Source: Halomonas sp. KG2
GTDB taxonomy: Bacteria > Pseudomonadota > Gammaproteobacteria > Pseudomonadales > Halomonadaceae
NCBI GenBank assembly: GCA_030440445.1
Contig: CP098528.1
Coordinates: 186,001-250,000 of the forward strand
Length of the DNA: 64,000 bases
Direction of reading: 5' to 3'
In this document: piece by piece, positions 42,036 to 49,916 of the stretch
How positions within the stretch are numbered: the stretch's first letter is position 1
Layout: the number at the start of each line of letters is the position of its first letter
Program-made: the position numbers and the translations under genes
Notes under the pieces: generated by a model
The model's database searches: none
Told to the model about the DNA's origin: nothing
Seen by the model: only the letters and a program-made list of their open reading frames with translations

Positions 42036-42753
42036 GACGACCTCCCAAAGCAAACGGCACGACCTTGGCCGATGCATGCTGGTGGTTAAGCGCGCTAGGC
42101 GCGACCCAACGACCATGGCCACCATTTAGCATCAATACTTCATCGGCTAGGCAGCTCAGATGATCCATATCGTGCAGCACAATAATGATGGTCACGCCTT
42201 CATCGGCCATTTGGCGCAAAATACGGATCAAAATATCCACCGTATCGCTATCCACGTTGGCAAACGGCTCATCCAGTAACAAAAGCTCCGCTTCCTGCAT
42301 CAACGTACGGCCAATCAGCGCCCGCTGGCGCTGGCCACCGGAAAGCTCTCCCAAAGGGCGGTGGGCCAAATGAGAAATGCCCAAGCGCGCCATGATGTCG
42401 CGACCCTTGCGATAATGCGCCGCACAGTAGCCTTTCAACGCCCCGTGGCTTGGCCAACTGCCAGTCATCACCAACTCTTCCACGCTCATCGGAAAGGTAA
42501 GGTCCAGCGCCAGTTGCTGTGGTAACCAGGCGCGGCGTGCTTTATCAACGGTGCAAATCACTTTGCCGCTAATAGGCCGCAGTTCACCCATAATCGCCTG
42601 GATCAACGTGCTTTTGCCCGCCCCGTTAGCGCCGATAAGCGCCGTAATAGCACCGGGTTTTATGTCGCCATCGACATGCTCAAGTACCGTGCGCCCGCCT
42701 TGGGCAAGGTGCAAGTCATGCAGTTGCAGGCGTGAAAGTGAACGCTCACTCAT
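42019..42753 (-). CDS. znuC: Zinc ABC transporter ATP-binding protein ZnuC
   Basis: ZnuC is the ATPase of the zinc importer. It has 244 residues. Walker A GANGAGKST, the signature [13 protein letters not shown] and Walker B ELLLLDEPFANVD are in order, with the switch histidine in VLHDMDHLS. ATG 42753 overlaps the TGA of a small upstream gene (ATGA) and has only a weak ribosome site. Its translation is therefore probably coupled to that gene. Confidence 0.94.
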   Translation of the reverse strand: MSERSLSRLQLHDLHLAQGGRTVLEHVDGDIKPGAITALIGANGAGKSTLIQAIMGELRPISGKVICTVDKARRAWLPQQLALDLTFPMSVEELVMTGSWPSHGALKGYCAAHYRKGRDIMARLGISHLAHRPLGELSGGQRQRALIGRTLMQEAELLLLDEPFANVDSDTVDILIRILRQMADEGVTIIIVLHDMDHLSCLADEVLMLNGGHGRWVAPSALNHQHASAKVVPFALGGRHAGTA

Positions 42754-42899
42754 AGCGGCCACCCACTTGCCCACAAAACTAAACCCCATAAACCCAGCAG
42801 CGGCAGTGCCACTAGACCCAACCGCTTCGCAGCAGATAACGACATCAGCGAAAAATGACAAGGACCTTCCTTGTTATGGCGATGCATATGCTCACTCAT
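42750..42899 (-). CDS. 49-residue membrane protein coupled to znuC
   Basis: This short gene starts at ATG 42899 with GAGGA 7 bases upstream and stops at a TGA that overlaps the znuC start. The product begins MSEHMHRHNKEGPCHF, with three histidines and one cysteine in the first 15 residues, and has one membrane helix (about residues 27-46, LGLVALPLLGLWGLVLWASG). The first-gene place in a Zur-type zinc operon, good ribosome site and ATGA overlap support it as real. No family was recognised; a role beside the zinc importer is inference. Confidence 0.7.
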   Translation of the reverse strand: MSEHMHRHNKEGPCHFSLMSLSAAKRLGLVALPLLGLWGLVLWASGWPL

Positions 42900-42918
42900 T
42901 GAGTGTCCTCGCTACCAA

Positions 42919-42956
42919 TAAATAAGTTATAACATAACAATTGATAAAGCCAAAAA
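42919..42956 (-). promoter_or_regulatory. Zur-like operator and promoter of the zinc operon
   Basis: The - strand at 42939-42925 reads TGTTATGTTATAACT, 13 of 15 bases identical to the palindromic Zur core TGTTATATTATAACA of gammaproteobacteria. A likely promoter overlaps it: TTGGCT and TATAAC separated by 16 bases. In the known system zinc-loaded Zur would block this -10 region. The zur gene is not in the window. Confidence 0.75.
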
Positions 42957-43637
42957 AGAGCTCGATATTTTACGCGCTCCTGGTGTGCTGACAAACCTGT
43001 TGTACTGACAATATTAAATCGTGCCTCTTATATGGCCGTGGCGTGCGGCGACCATTACGCGGCTAATAGCGCCAAGCAGCAACAACTTGCTGGGATGAGA
43101 CAAGCAGGGCGTACTCACCGTTCAAAGTAACAAGCCCAACCGCGAACGAGCAGCTTGAAAACGGTTAATCGCGCTAGAGGCTGGTTGGGTTGCGTCCCAA
43201 TCTACAGCTTATTGTAAGCCGACCAGTCAGCAGACGTTAGGCCTGGGTTTGGTAGACAGCGTGAGCAGCACCAGCGCAGAAGCCGCCAACACACGAAATA
43301 TCGGCATAACGAATCACCCCAAATACAAAAAGTAACGCGAAGCGTAGCACGTTGCGCCTAAGGCGCTAGCGTGTAATCGGTGTGGGCTAAGTATGACTAA
43401 GGTCAATAGCGAGGTTTGGTAAAGAATGGCTAGATGGAGTTCTTTTTCAATAAGACGGCCAAGTACATGTTAAACGTCTTCAGCATTTACCTGGAAACCG
43501 AATTAGAGTTATATCTGACAATACGCTGTATCCCAGCTACGAAATGGACGAAACAGATAACTTCCAAATTTGAGCTCGTTTTTTAGGGCGCTGGGCATTT
43601 GGGAGGATGTAGCAAACCAACTAAAAAGGCAGGGAAC
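42957..43637. other. Gene-poor region between the zinc operon and the nuclease gene
   Basis: About 680 bases have no convincing gene. On the - strand near 43225-43310 there is a 26-codon frame with a signal-peptide-like sequence (MPIFRVLAASALVLLTLS) that ends early; it may be the remnant of an exported-protein gene. The last 200 bases turn A+T-rich, like the nuclease gene that follows. No repeats, tRNA or integration site were seen. Confidence 0.5.
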
Positions 43638-44720
43638 ATGGAGATAGCACAAAAAATCGCAACACTGGCGAGCCGTGCCAGAGAGCAGCTTGACCACATC
43701 GTCAATGAAGAAGCGACGAAAAATGCGATGGTCATGCCATTTATACAAAGCTTAGGGTATGACGTTTTCAATCCAACCGAGGTACTGCCTGAATTTACGG
43801 CTGACGTTGGCTTGAAGAAAGGCGAGAAGGTCGACTACGCCATCAAAAATGATGGTGTGCTTTCAATCCTCATCGAATGTAAACCCCGTACGACAGACCT
43901 TGCAGATGCACAATTCAGCCAGCTCTACCGCTATTTCAATTGCACGGAAGCAGAGTTTGCGATTTTAACCAATGGCATTGAGTACCGCTTTTACTCAGAC
44001 CTTGATGACACAAACAAGCTAGATAACAGACCATTTTTTACCTTTCGTCTGACTGACTATAACGAAAGGGATATCGAAGAACTGAAGAAATTTGCTAAGC
44101 CTGTTTTTAACGTCGATACCATTCTTAGTACCGCAAATCGGCTGAAATACACCAATCTTGCGATGACTTCATTCAGCAAGATGCTTAAAGAACCGCCCCG
44201 CGAATTCATCAAATTCATCGCTCAAGATTTCTTTGATGGACGGATGACTCAGCAAGTTCTTGATGAATTCACACCGATCATCCGCGACGCAATGGCTCAA
44301 CATATCAAAGAGCAGATTTCTCTAAGACTTAAACAGGCATTAGCTACGACAAGTGGCGATGAGTCAGGTGCTGTTAACTTACAGTCCATTCAGATGGACT
44401 CCGAAGAACCTTCTCAAAATACAGATGATGAGATAGTCACGACTCAGGAGGAGATCGATGGTTACAACATGGTTCGGGCTATCGTTGCCAGCGAAGTAGC
44501 TCCTGAAAGGGTTTTCATGCGAGATGCAAAGTCATATTGCGCCGTGTTGCTTGATGACAACAATCGTAAGCCGATCTGTCGCCTTCACTTCAATTCCAGA
44601 ATCTTTAAAAGAATTGAAATTCGCCAAGATAATGGGTCAGTTAAGCACGATCTAAATGCACTGACTGATATCTTCAATCACAGAGACGCTCTGATAGCCG
44701 TTGTAAAAGGCTACGAATGA
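43638..44720 (+). CDS. Orphan type I restriction-like nuclease (HSDR_N-type domain)
   Basis: The 360-residue protein resembles the stand-alone relatives of the N-terminal nuclease domain of type I restriction HsdR subunits. The PD-(D/E)xK-like core is visible: Glu24/25 region, Asp66 in KGEKVDYAI, and Glu80-x-Lys82 in ILIECKP, followed by Q(x)nY-like QFSQLYRYF at about 92-100. There is no helicase domain and no HsdM or HsdS nearby. The C-terminal third (from about 260) is a separate domain of unknown type. ATG 43638 follows AGGCAGGGA. The gene is richer in A+T than its neighbours, consistent with transfer. A defence function is inference. Confidence 0.72.
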   Translation: MEIAQKIATLASRAREQLDHIVNEEATKNAMVMPFIQSLGYDVFNPTEVLPEFTADVGLKKGEKVDYAIKNDGVLSILIECKPRTTDLADAQFSQLYRYFNCTEAEFAILTNGIEYRFYSDLDDTNKLDNRPFFTFRLTDYNERDIEELKKFAKPVFNVDTILSTANRLKYTNLAMTSFSKMLKEPPREFIKFIAQDFFDGRMTQQVLDEFTPIIRDAMAQHIKEQISLRLKQALATTSGDESGAVNLQSIQMDSEEPSQNTDDEIVTTQEEIDGYNMVRAIVASEVAPERVFMRDAKSYCAVLLDDNNRKPICRLHFNSRIFKRIEIRQDNGSVKHDLNALTDIFNHRDALIAVVKGYE

Positions 44721-44727
44721 TCCCTAA

Positions 44728-44752
44728 AGCCGGACTTGTGCCGGCTTGTTTT
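44728..44752 (+). terminator. Rho-independent terminator after the nuclease gene
   Basis: AGCCGG and CCGGCT form a 6-bp stem with a 7-base loop, followed by TGTTTT, only eight bases after the stop codon. Confidence 0.75.
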
Positions 44753-45533
44753 CGCCCGGCAAAGTAAATAAAGCTTACAAATTGGCTCATAAGGTAAGCA
44801 TATTTACCTTGTGTTTTGCGACGTCTGCAAACTTCAGCTGTAACTACCACAGCTTGGGGTCAACAAATGCAAACCAATGTCCAACCATGCTGGGTGTAAA
44901 TGCATTCGACCGCTGGAAACAGCCACATCGCCATCGCGGCCATGCAAGCCACCACAGTCCGCGCCGCCCGCCTGAGTGGTACATATTCCGCACTACCTAT
45001 CTGCTCATCCCTGCAGAAACGGCTCACTATCGCCGCCAAGGTGGTGCGGCATGAACACCATCGCCCAACTCCCCGCCCCAGTACTGACGCAAGCACACTG
45101 TGATGCCATGGCCTATACCAAGGTCTGGCGATCACTATCAGCCTGCAAGGCACTTATGTTGTAAACACGAAATAATCTGGTCAAGCTCATGAGTTCAGTG
45201 TCTATGTCCTACTGTTTAGCGAGATTGAGCAGTGCAACTTCAAAGCGCTCACCACCATAAATGTACACCTGCCGGGCCCCTTTCGCGGGTGCGCTAACGC
45301 TTACGCCGCGCTACTCGAAATGTGCATTACTTTCATTAATTAGTAAGTTGGATGTTGCCGCCCAGATAATTCAGCGCTCAACCGTTGTGAATGCTCTCTC
45401 AGTTTCGGCGTCATCAGCACAATGGTGCTTTAATTGTTAAATATGGTGAGGAAGAGAGTGTTCAAAAATAAAACTGCTTTAACATAATGATTGCTGTGTG
45501 TTTCGGTAACTGCCATCTAGAGGATATTACGTC
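44753..45533. other. Gene-poor, probably decayed region
   Basis: About 780 bases show no gene with a recognisable product. Between 44900 and 45165 several overlapping short frames are open. The most gene-like is a 37-codon frame at 45051-45164 (MNTIAQLPAPVLTQAHCDAM) whose ATG overlaps the stop of a longer upstream frame (ATGA), as in coupled phage-type genes. Neither has a clear ribosome site. The 170 bases before 45534 are A+T-rich and probably hold the mscS promoter. Confidence 0.4.
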
Positions 45534-46340
45534 ATGGAAAACTTTCTTGAGCAATTTGGGGCTTATGTTCCTTTGATCATCAATGCCGTGAAAGCATTGT
45601 TGGTGTTGATTGTGGGCTGGATTGTCGCAGGGGTAGTCAGCAGCTTAGTGCGTAAGCGGGTGAATGCGATACCGCGTATAGACCCCACTCTGGGCAACTT
45701 TCTTGCAGCCTTGGTGAAGTGGGTCATTCTGCTGGTTGTATTTATTACGGTACTTGGTCTGTTTGGTATTCAGGCTACTTCGCTGGTTGCTGTGTTGGGG
45801 GCTGCCACGCTGGCTATTGGCTTGGCGTTGCAGGGCACGCTGAGCGATTTAGCGGCGGGGTTTATGCTGATTGTGTTTCGTCCTTACAAACTGGGTCAGT
45901 TTGTGGATATTGGGGGCACGTCCGGTACGGTAAAAGATCTTAACCTGTTCGTGACGGAATTAGTGACGCCTGACAACGTGCAAATTATTGTGCCTAATGG
46001 GCAGGCTTGGGGGGCTATCATCACTAACTTCTCTCATCACTCGACACGCCGTGTCGATCTTGTGTTCGGGATTGGCTATGACGATGATGCTGATCTGGCC
46101 ATGGCGATCATCAGCGGTTTGGCGGAGGCTGACAGCCGTATCCATGGTGATCCCGCACCTTGGGTAAAAGTCACTAACCTGGGTGCCAGTAGTGTGGACC
46201 TTACCGTGCGGCTTTGGGTCGATGCGGCGGATTATTGGGATGTGAAATTTGATATGACGAAAGCTGTCAAAGAAGCCTTTGATAAGCAAGGTGTTTCAAT
46301 ACCTTACCCGCATTCGGTAGAAATTCAGAAAGCGGGGTAA
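45534..46340 (+). CDS. mscS: Small-conductance mechanosensitive channel, MscS family
   Basis: This inner-membrane channel opens under membrane tension and releases solutes on hypo-osmotic shock, useful to a halophile. It has 268 residues and three N-terminal helices. The pore helix TM3 is the Gly/Ala-rich LVAVLGAATLAIGLALQGTLSDLAAGF, and the beta domain begins GQFVDIGGTSGTVKDLNLF. PNGQAWGAIITNFS is the family signature. The start has AGAGGA upstream. A 32-base palindrome follows the stop. Confidence 0.93.
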   Translation: MENFLEQFGAYVPLIINAVKALLVLIVGWIVAGVVSSLVRKRVNAIPRIDPTLGNFLAALVKWVILLVVFITVLGLFGIQATSLVAVLGAATLAIGLALQGTLSDLAAGFMLIVFRPYKLGQFVDIGGTSGTVKDLNLFVTELVTPDNVQIIVPNGQAWGAIITNFSHHSTRRVDLVFGIGYDDDADLAMAIISGLAEADSRIHGDPAPWVKVTNLGASSVDLTVRLWVDAADYWDVKFDMTKAVKEAFDKQGVSIPYPHSVEIQKAG

Positions 46341-46362
46341 ATGTTTCCGTTGATACGGTTTG

Positions 46363-46397
46363 GCAAGGCGCGCCCTTTAAAGGGCGCGCCTTGCTTT
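46363..46397 (+). terminator. 32-base perfect palindrome, likely terminator of mscS
   Basis: Bases 46363-46394 are a perfect inverted repeat with 16-base arms (GCAAGGCGCGCCCTTT) and no spacer, followed by only TTT. It lies between mscS and the convergent gene at 46418, so it could serve as a bidirectional transcript end. Confidence 0.7.
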
Positions 46398-46417
46398 CGT
46401 TGTGATGGCGGTTACTC

Positions 46418-46720
46418 TTAATCGTCTTCGTCCCAGTGTTCCATAGCGCGTTTGTCATCGGGAAGTCGGACGATATCGCCTACGTTAAGCTTGTGGTGGG
46501 AATCGTGGTGGTGCCCGTGTCGGTCAAGAATGGCGGCAACGCTGCCGATGCTGACGGCATCTTCATCACGATAGGCTTCTACTTTTACCCGCACAATGCG
46601 GCCTAGATAACGGGCGGAGAGCATGGCGCCTGGGTAGGGCGGAGTGTGATCGGGGTCATTCTTAAAAAACTCTACAACGCTTGCGCTGCCAGGTTCGTCC
46701 CATTCGATATGCTGATGCAT
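46418..46720 (-). CDS. Acidic hypothetical protein with a histidine cluster
   Basis: This is a protein of 100 residues, no membrane segment or signal peptide, with an acidic tail (EHWDEDD). Residues 68-76 (HGHHHDSHH) are a dense histidine cluster that could bind metal. A beta-rich middle (ARYLGRIVRVKVEAYRDED) suggests a small folded domain. AAAAGGACACTGACA precedes the ATG. No family was recognised. Confidence 0.65.
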   Translation of the reverse strand: MHQHIEWDEPGSASVVEFFKNDPDHTPPYPGAMLSARYLGRIVRVKVEAYRDEDAVSIGSVAAILDRHGHHHDSHHKLNVGDIVRLPDDKRAMEHWDEDD

Positions 46721-46844
46721 TGTCAGTGTCCTTTTGTTGAGCGGTATCAGATAGCGTGATGTTTAAGTGTAGTGTGCGTTGGTGTGATAGAGCCAATCAC
46801 TGCTGAAGCATTGAGGTGCCACTCACATTCGCTGATTGGATAGC

Positions 46845-46874
46845 CTGGTCTTCAAAAGAACGTGTCTTCAAAAG
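46845..46874. repeat. Short direct repeat in the 46721-47055 gap
   Basis: GTCTTCAAAAG occurs at 46848-46858 and again at 46864-46874 (period 16). The 335-base gap around it has no gene that I could support: the only frame of note is an 18-codon one near 46970. Confidence 0.7.
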
Positions 46875-47055
46875 CAGTGTGGGTAGTGCCTTTCTTTGTG
46901 CTGTTTATAGTTGGTGAGTGCATTAACCGATTCTTGCCGATGGTATTGGCTTATTCGTGTTGAATAATATGATTAACACTATGACGGCGGGGGCAGTGCT
47001 ATTGGGCAAGCGTTTGAGCGTTTAACCAACAGGAGATCCTAAGCCATAAGAGACG

Positions 47056-47679
47056 TTAAGTATCCGTATGCGAGTTGGGAGGTGGCCGGTAGGGTTTGTT
47101 ACTCCTTGATGGCGAGTCACGGGTAAGCCCTGATGTTTCCAGGCTGAAGGTTTGTAAACGGGTAGGGCATGCATAAAGGCGCTGTAGTAAGTCAGCAAGC
47201 GCTGCTTCATCTAGCTCTGGGTCTAAGCCCCCCAACCGTTCTAGCCACGTGCGCCTGATGGCGATGTAGGGAGGAACAGCGACGCCTGCGCCTAAAAAGC
47301 ACTGGAGTAAGCGTTCGGATAAGCGGGGTGGTTCGCTGCCAATCAAAAGAGCATCCAGCGTGTACGTGTCTAGCTGGGGATAAAGTGAACACCATAGTTT
47401 GGCTGTTAGTGCCCGTTGCTGCATTGCAATCAACAACCAATCAGCTTGGCTGAGATATGCTGCTTGATTGATCCTTGCGCCCAGTGGCTGGGAAGGGGTA
47501 ACAAGAAAGTGCGCGCGGTAGCGTTGCTCAATGCTCGGCACGCGTGGATCGGTGGTGGCGCTGGTCACGATAATGGGAAGTGTGTGGTCTGCAAAGCCTG
47601 TTTGGCGAATAGCGCGCAGGTGACGTGGTAAAAGGGCACCTGTGACTGACGCATCAACAATAAAGCAGACCGTGCCCAT
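47056..47679 (-). CDS. Glycosyltransferase-like hypothetical protein, probably degenerate
   Basis: The 207-residue protein has the outline of a short GT-A (family 2) glycosyltransferase. A nucleotide-binding-like first half includes PLGARINQAAYLSQADWLLI, like the ARN-x(n)-GE-WLL segment of GT2 enzymes. AIRRTWLERLGGLDPELDEA resembles the RR-x(4)-GGFDE segment before the catalytic Asp. The metal-binding DxD is not found where expected (MQQRAL stands there). It may be a non-catalytic or altered enzyme. The gene is isolated. Confidence 0.5.
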   Translation of the reverse strand: MGTVCFIVDASVTGALLPRHLRAIRQTGFADHTLPIIVTSATTDPRVPSIEQRYRAHFLVTPSQPLGARINQAAYLSQADWLLIAMQQRALTAKLWCSLYPQLDTYTLDALLIGSEPPRLSERLLQCFLGAGVAVPPYIAIRRTWLERLGGLDPELDEAALADLLQRLYACPTRLQTFSLETSGLTRDSPSRSNKPYRPPPNSHTDT

Positions 47680-47810
47680 GTGAGTGGCTTCCTGTGTTGT
47701 GAAACCTGTTTGTTATTAAATCTATCGGTTTGTAATCAATTGTAGGTGTGAGTTTCTTTTGGTATCAAGCTAAAGTTTACGGTGATGAGGAAAATAATAG
47801 ATGCTTGATA

Positions 47811-47827
47811 TGCACCATGTTGGTGCT
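47811..47827 (+). promoter_or_regulatory. NtrC-binding palindrome upstream of glnA
   Basis: TGCACCA-TGT-TGGTGCT matches the NtrC consensus TGCACCA-N3-TGGTGCA at 13 of the 14 specified bases. A second, weaker site at 47979-47995 has a perfect right half TGGTGCA and lies next to the -24 element. The strong site is about 180 bases upstream of the sigma-54 promoter, a usual enhancer distance. The ntrBC genes follow glnA. Confidence 0.88.
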
Positions 47828-47999
47828 TACGGGTCTCTGGTTGGTCTTTATTGGTGCGTTTTTCTGAGCTAGGTGGCTTTTCAGGGCTAAGTTCGTTCTT
47901 TCGCAGAGCATTATGCTACATGAAGAAGCGCAGTATTTTATTTTTTATCTTTTGTAAAACAACTGCTTGTTGTTTTTTTATGCCATATTGGTGCAGAGT

Positions 48000-48015
48000 T
48001 GGCATGTTCCGTGCT
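48000..48015 (+). promoter_or_regulatory. Sigma-54 (-24/-12) promoter of glnA
   Basis: TGGCATGTTCCGTGCT has the invariant GG and GC exactly 10 bases apart and most of the consensus TGGCACG-N4-TTGCW. It lies about 135 bases before the glnA start codon. With the NtrC site upstream it predicts nitrogen-limited induction of glnA. A sigma-70 promoter was not located with confidence in the remaining 471-base gap. Confidence 0.85.
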
Positions 48016-48150
48016 TGGTATTAGGCAGCGGCTAGCGGGTCGTAGGCAGATGCCTCTCGGCGTGCTACAACGATAGCCGGTTTGTTTAATAACTCTTTTA
48101 TCGGTAGCTTACTGTCACAAGCTTAAGCCACGTTCATACCGGAGGACACT

Positions 48151-49557
48151 ATGTCAGCCAAGACTCTCGCGCTAATCGAAGAACATGATGTTAAATGGGT
48201 AGATCTGCGTTTCACCGACACGCGCGGTAAAGAGCAGCACGTCACCGTACCGGCACGGGACGTGGATGAAGAGTTTTTCGAAAATGGTCAGATGTTCGAT
48301 GGTTCCTCTATCGAGGGCTGGAAAGGCATCAACGAATCCGACATGATTCTTCGTCCTGAAGATGGCACTGGTTTCCTCGACCCCTTCACCGAAGACGCTA
48401 CCCTGATCCTGCGTTGCGATATTATCGAGCCTGCCACTATGCAGGGCTATGACCGTGACCCGCGTTCTATTGCCAAGCGTGCAGAAGCTTACCTGCAGTC
48501 CACCGGCCTGGGCGACACCGCCTTCTTTGGCCCTGAGCCTGAGTTCTTCATTTTCGACGAAGTCCACTGGAAATCTGACATTCAGGGTTCCATGTACAAA
48601 ATTACCTCTGATGAAGGCGCTTGGGCGACCAGTAATCAGGTAGAAGGCGGCAACTTGGGGCACCGCCCGCGCGTTAAAGGCGGCTACTTCCCGGTTCCCC
48701 CGGTTGATAGTTTCCATGACATGCGTGGTGCAATGTGTAACACCCTGGAAGCGATTGGCCAGACCGTTGAGGTTCACCACCACGAGGTTGCTAACGCGGG
48801 TCAGAACGAAATCGGCGTTAAATTCAACACGCTGGTGAAGAAAGCTGACGAAGTGCAGGAAATGAAATACGTGATCCACAACGTGGCTCACGCTTACGGC
48901 AAAACCGCTACGTTCATGCCGAAGCCGCTGGTAGGCGACAACGGGTCTGGTATGCACGTACACCAGTCGTTCTGGAAAGATGGTCAGAACCAGTTCGCGG
49001 GTGACGAGTACGCCGGGCTTTCTGAAATGGCGCTTTACTACATTGGCGGTGTGATCAAGCACGCTCGTGCTCTGAACGCCTTCACGAACGCGTCTACTAA
49101 CTCGTACAAGCGTTTGGTGCCAGGCTTTGAAGCGCCGGTTATGTTGGCCTACAGCGCTCGTAACCGTTCTGCCTCTATCCGTATTCCGTATACCGCCAGC
49201 CCGAAAGGTAAGCGTGTTGAAACACGTTTCCCTGACCCGACTGCTAACCCCTATCTAGCGTTCGCGGCGCTGCTGATGGCGGGTATCGACGGTATTAAGA
49301 ATAAGATTCATCCTGGCGATGCCATGGATAAGAACTTGTACGACCTGCCGCCAGAAGAAGGTAAGTCAGTACCGACCGTTGCCAACAGCCTGGACCAAGC
49401 GTTGGAAGCACTCGATGCCGACCGCGCGTTCTTGACCGAAGGTGGCGTGTTTACTGATGATATGATCGATGCATACATCGACCTCAAGATGGAAGAAGTG
49501 GAGCGCATTCGCATGACCACTCACCCGATTGAGTTCGATATGTACTACAGCTGTTAA
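48151..49557 (+). CDS. glnA: Glutamine synthetase, type I
   Basis: GlnA makes glutamine from glutamate and ammonia using ATP. It is a cytoplasmic dodecamer. It has 468 residues, normal for the GSI-beta type. DGSSIEGW and FFGPEPEFF are the N-terminal and metal-site blocks, and [15 protein letters not shown] is near the centre. Tyr397 in NLYDLPPEE is the adenylylation site, so control by GlnE and PII is expected. The start follows CCGGAGGACACT. Expression is predicted to be NtrC/sigma-54 dependent. Confidence 0.98.
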   Translation: MSAKTLALIEEHDVKWVDLRFTDTRGKEQHVTVPARDVDEEFFENGQMFDGSSIEGWKGINESDMILRPEDGTGFLDPFTEDATLILRCDIIEPATMQGYDRDPRSIAKRAEAYLQSTGLGDTAFFGPEPEFFIFDEVHWKSDIQGSMYKITSDEGAWATSNQVEGGNLGHRPRVKGGYFPVPPVDSFHDMRGAMCNTLEAIGQTVEVHHHEVANAGQNEIGVKFNTLVKKADEVQEMKYVIHNVAHAYGKTATFMPKPLVGDNGSGMHVHQSFWKDGQNQFAGDEYAGLSEMALYYIGGVIKHARALNAFTNASTNSYKRLVPGFEAPVMLAYSARNRSASIRIPYTASPKGKRVETRFPDPTANPYLAFAALLMAGIDGIKNKIHPGDAMDKNLYDLPPEEGKSVPTVANSLDQALEALDADRAFLTEGGVFTDDMIDAYIDLKMEEVERIRMTTHPIEFDMYYSC

Positions 49558-49613
49558 GAGCGATTGCTAAGCACAGCAGCTAGTATCACTCCCTCGGGTG
49601 TGACTGGCCTAAA

Positions 49614-49637
49614 ACCCCGCTTCGGCGGGGTTTTTTT
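49614..49637 (+). terminator. Rho-independent terminator of glnA
   Basis: CCCCGC-TTCG-GCGGGG, a 6-bp stem with an extra A-T pair and an ultrastable TTCG loop, is followed by seven T residues, 56 bases after the stop. It separates glnA from ntrBC. The other bases of the 359-base gap to ntrB show no further feature. Confidence 0.95.
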
Positions 49638-49916
49638 ATACCACTGAATAGTGAGACGAAGAGGCCTGTTTGCAAGGGGAGAACGCTGTCTGCGGCGCCG
49701 CACTGATGCGGTGAGTATTTTTATTGATGATGAGTCATGCGCACTATAATGGTGCAATAAGTGACAAGCTGACCGCTCGGACTGCGCTATAACGGCACGC
49801 TACATCCCCGCCCCCTGCTCATTAGCCGTGCAAGTGGTCAATTGGCGCGCTTTTTGCAGTTTCTCTTTCATACGCTCGATAACGCTATTTTTTACAGCGA
49901 CGCTTCAGGATACGCC

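Noticed and set aside
45261..45440. 59-codon frame in the gap before mscS
   Set aside because: No ribosome site, no recognisable protein pattern, and it crosses the probable mscS promoter region.
47956..47976. AAAACAAC-TGCTT-GTTGTTTT hairpin with T run upstream of glnA
   Set aside because: It has the shape of a weak terminator, but no gene on the + strand precedes it and the stem is A+T-rich; it may be chance in an A+T-rich promoter region.
48172..49062. Open frame of 296 codons on the - strand inside glnA
   Set aside because: Antisense shadow of glutamine synthetase.
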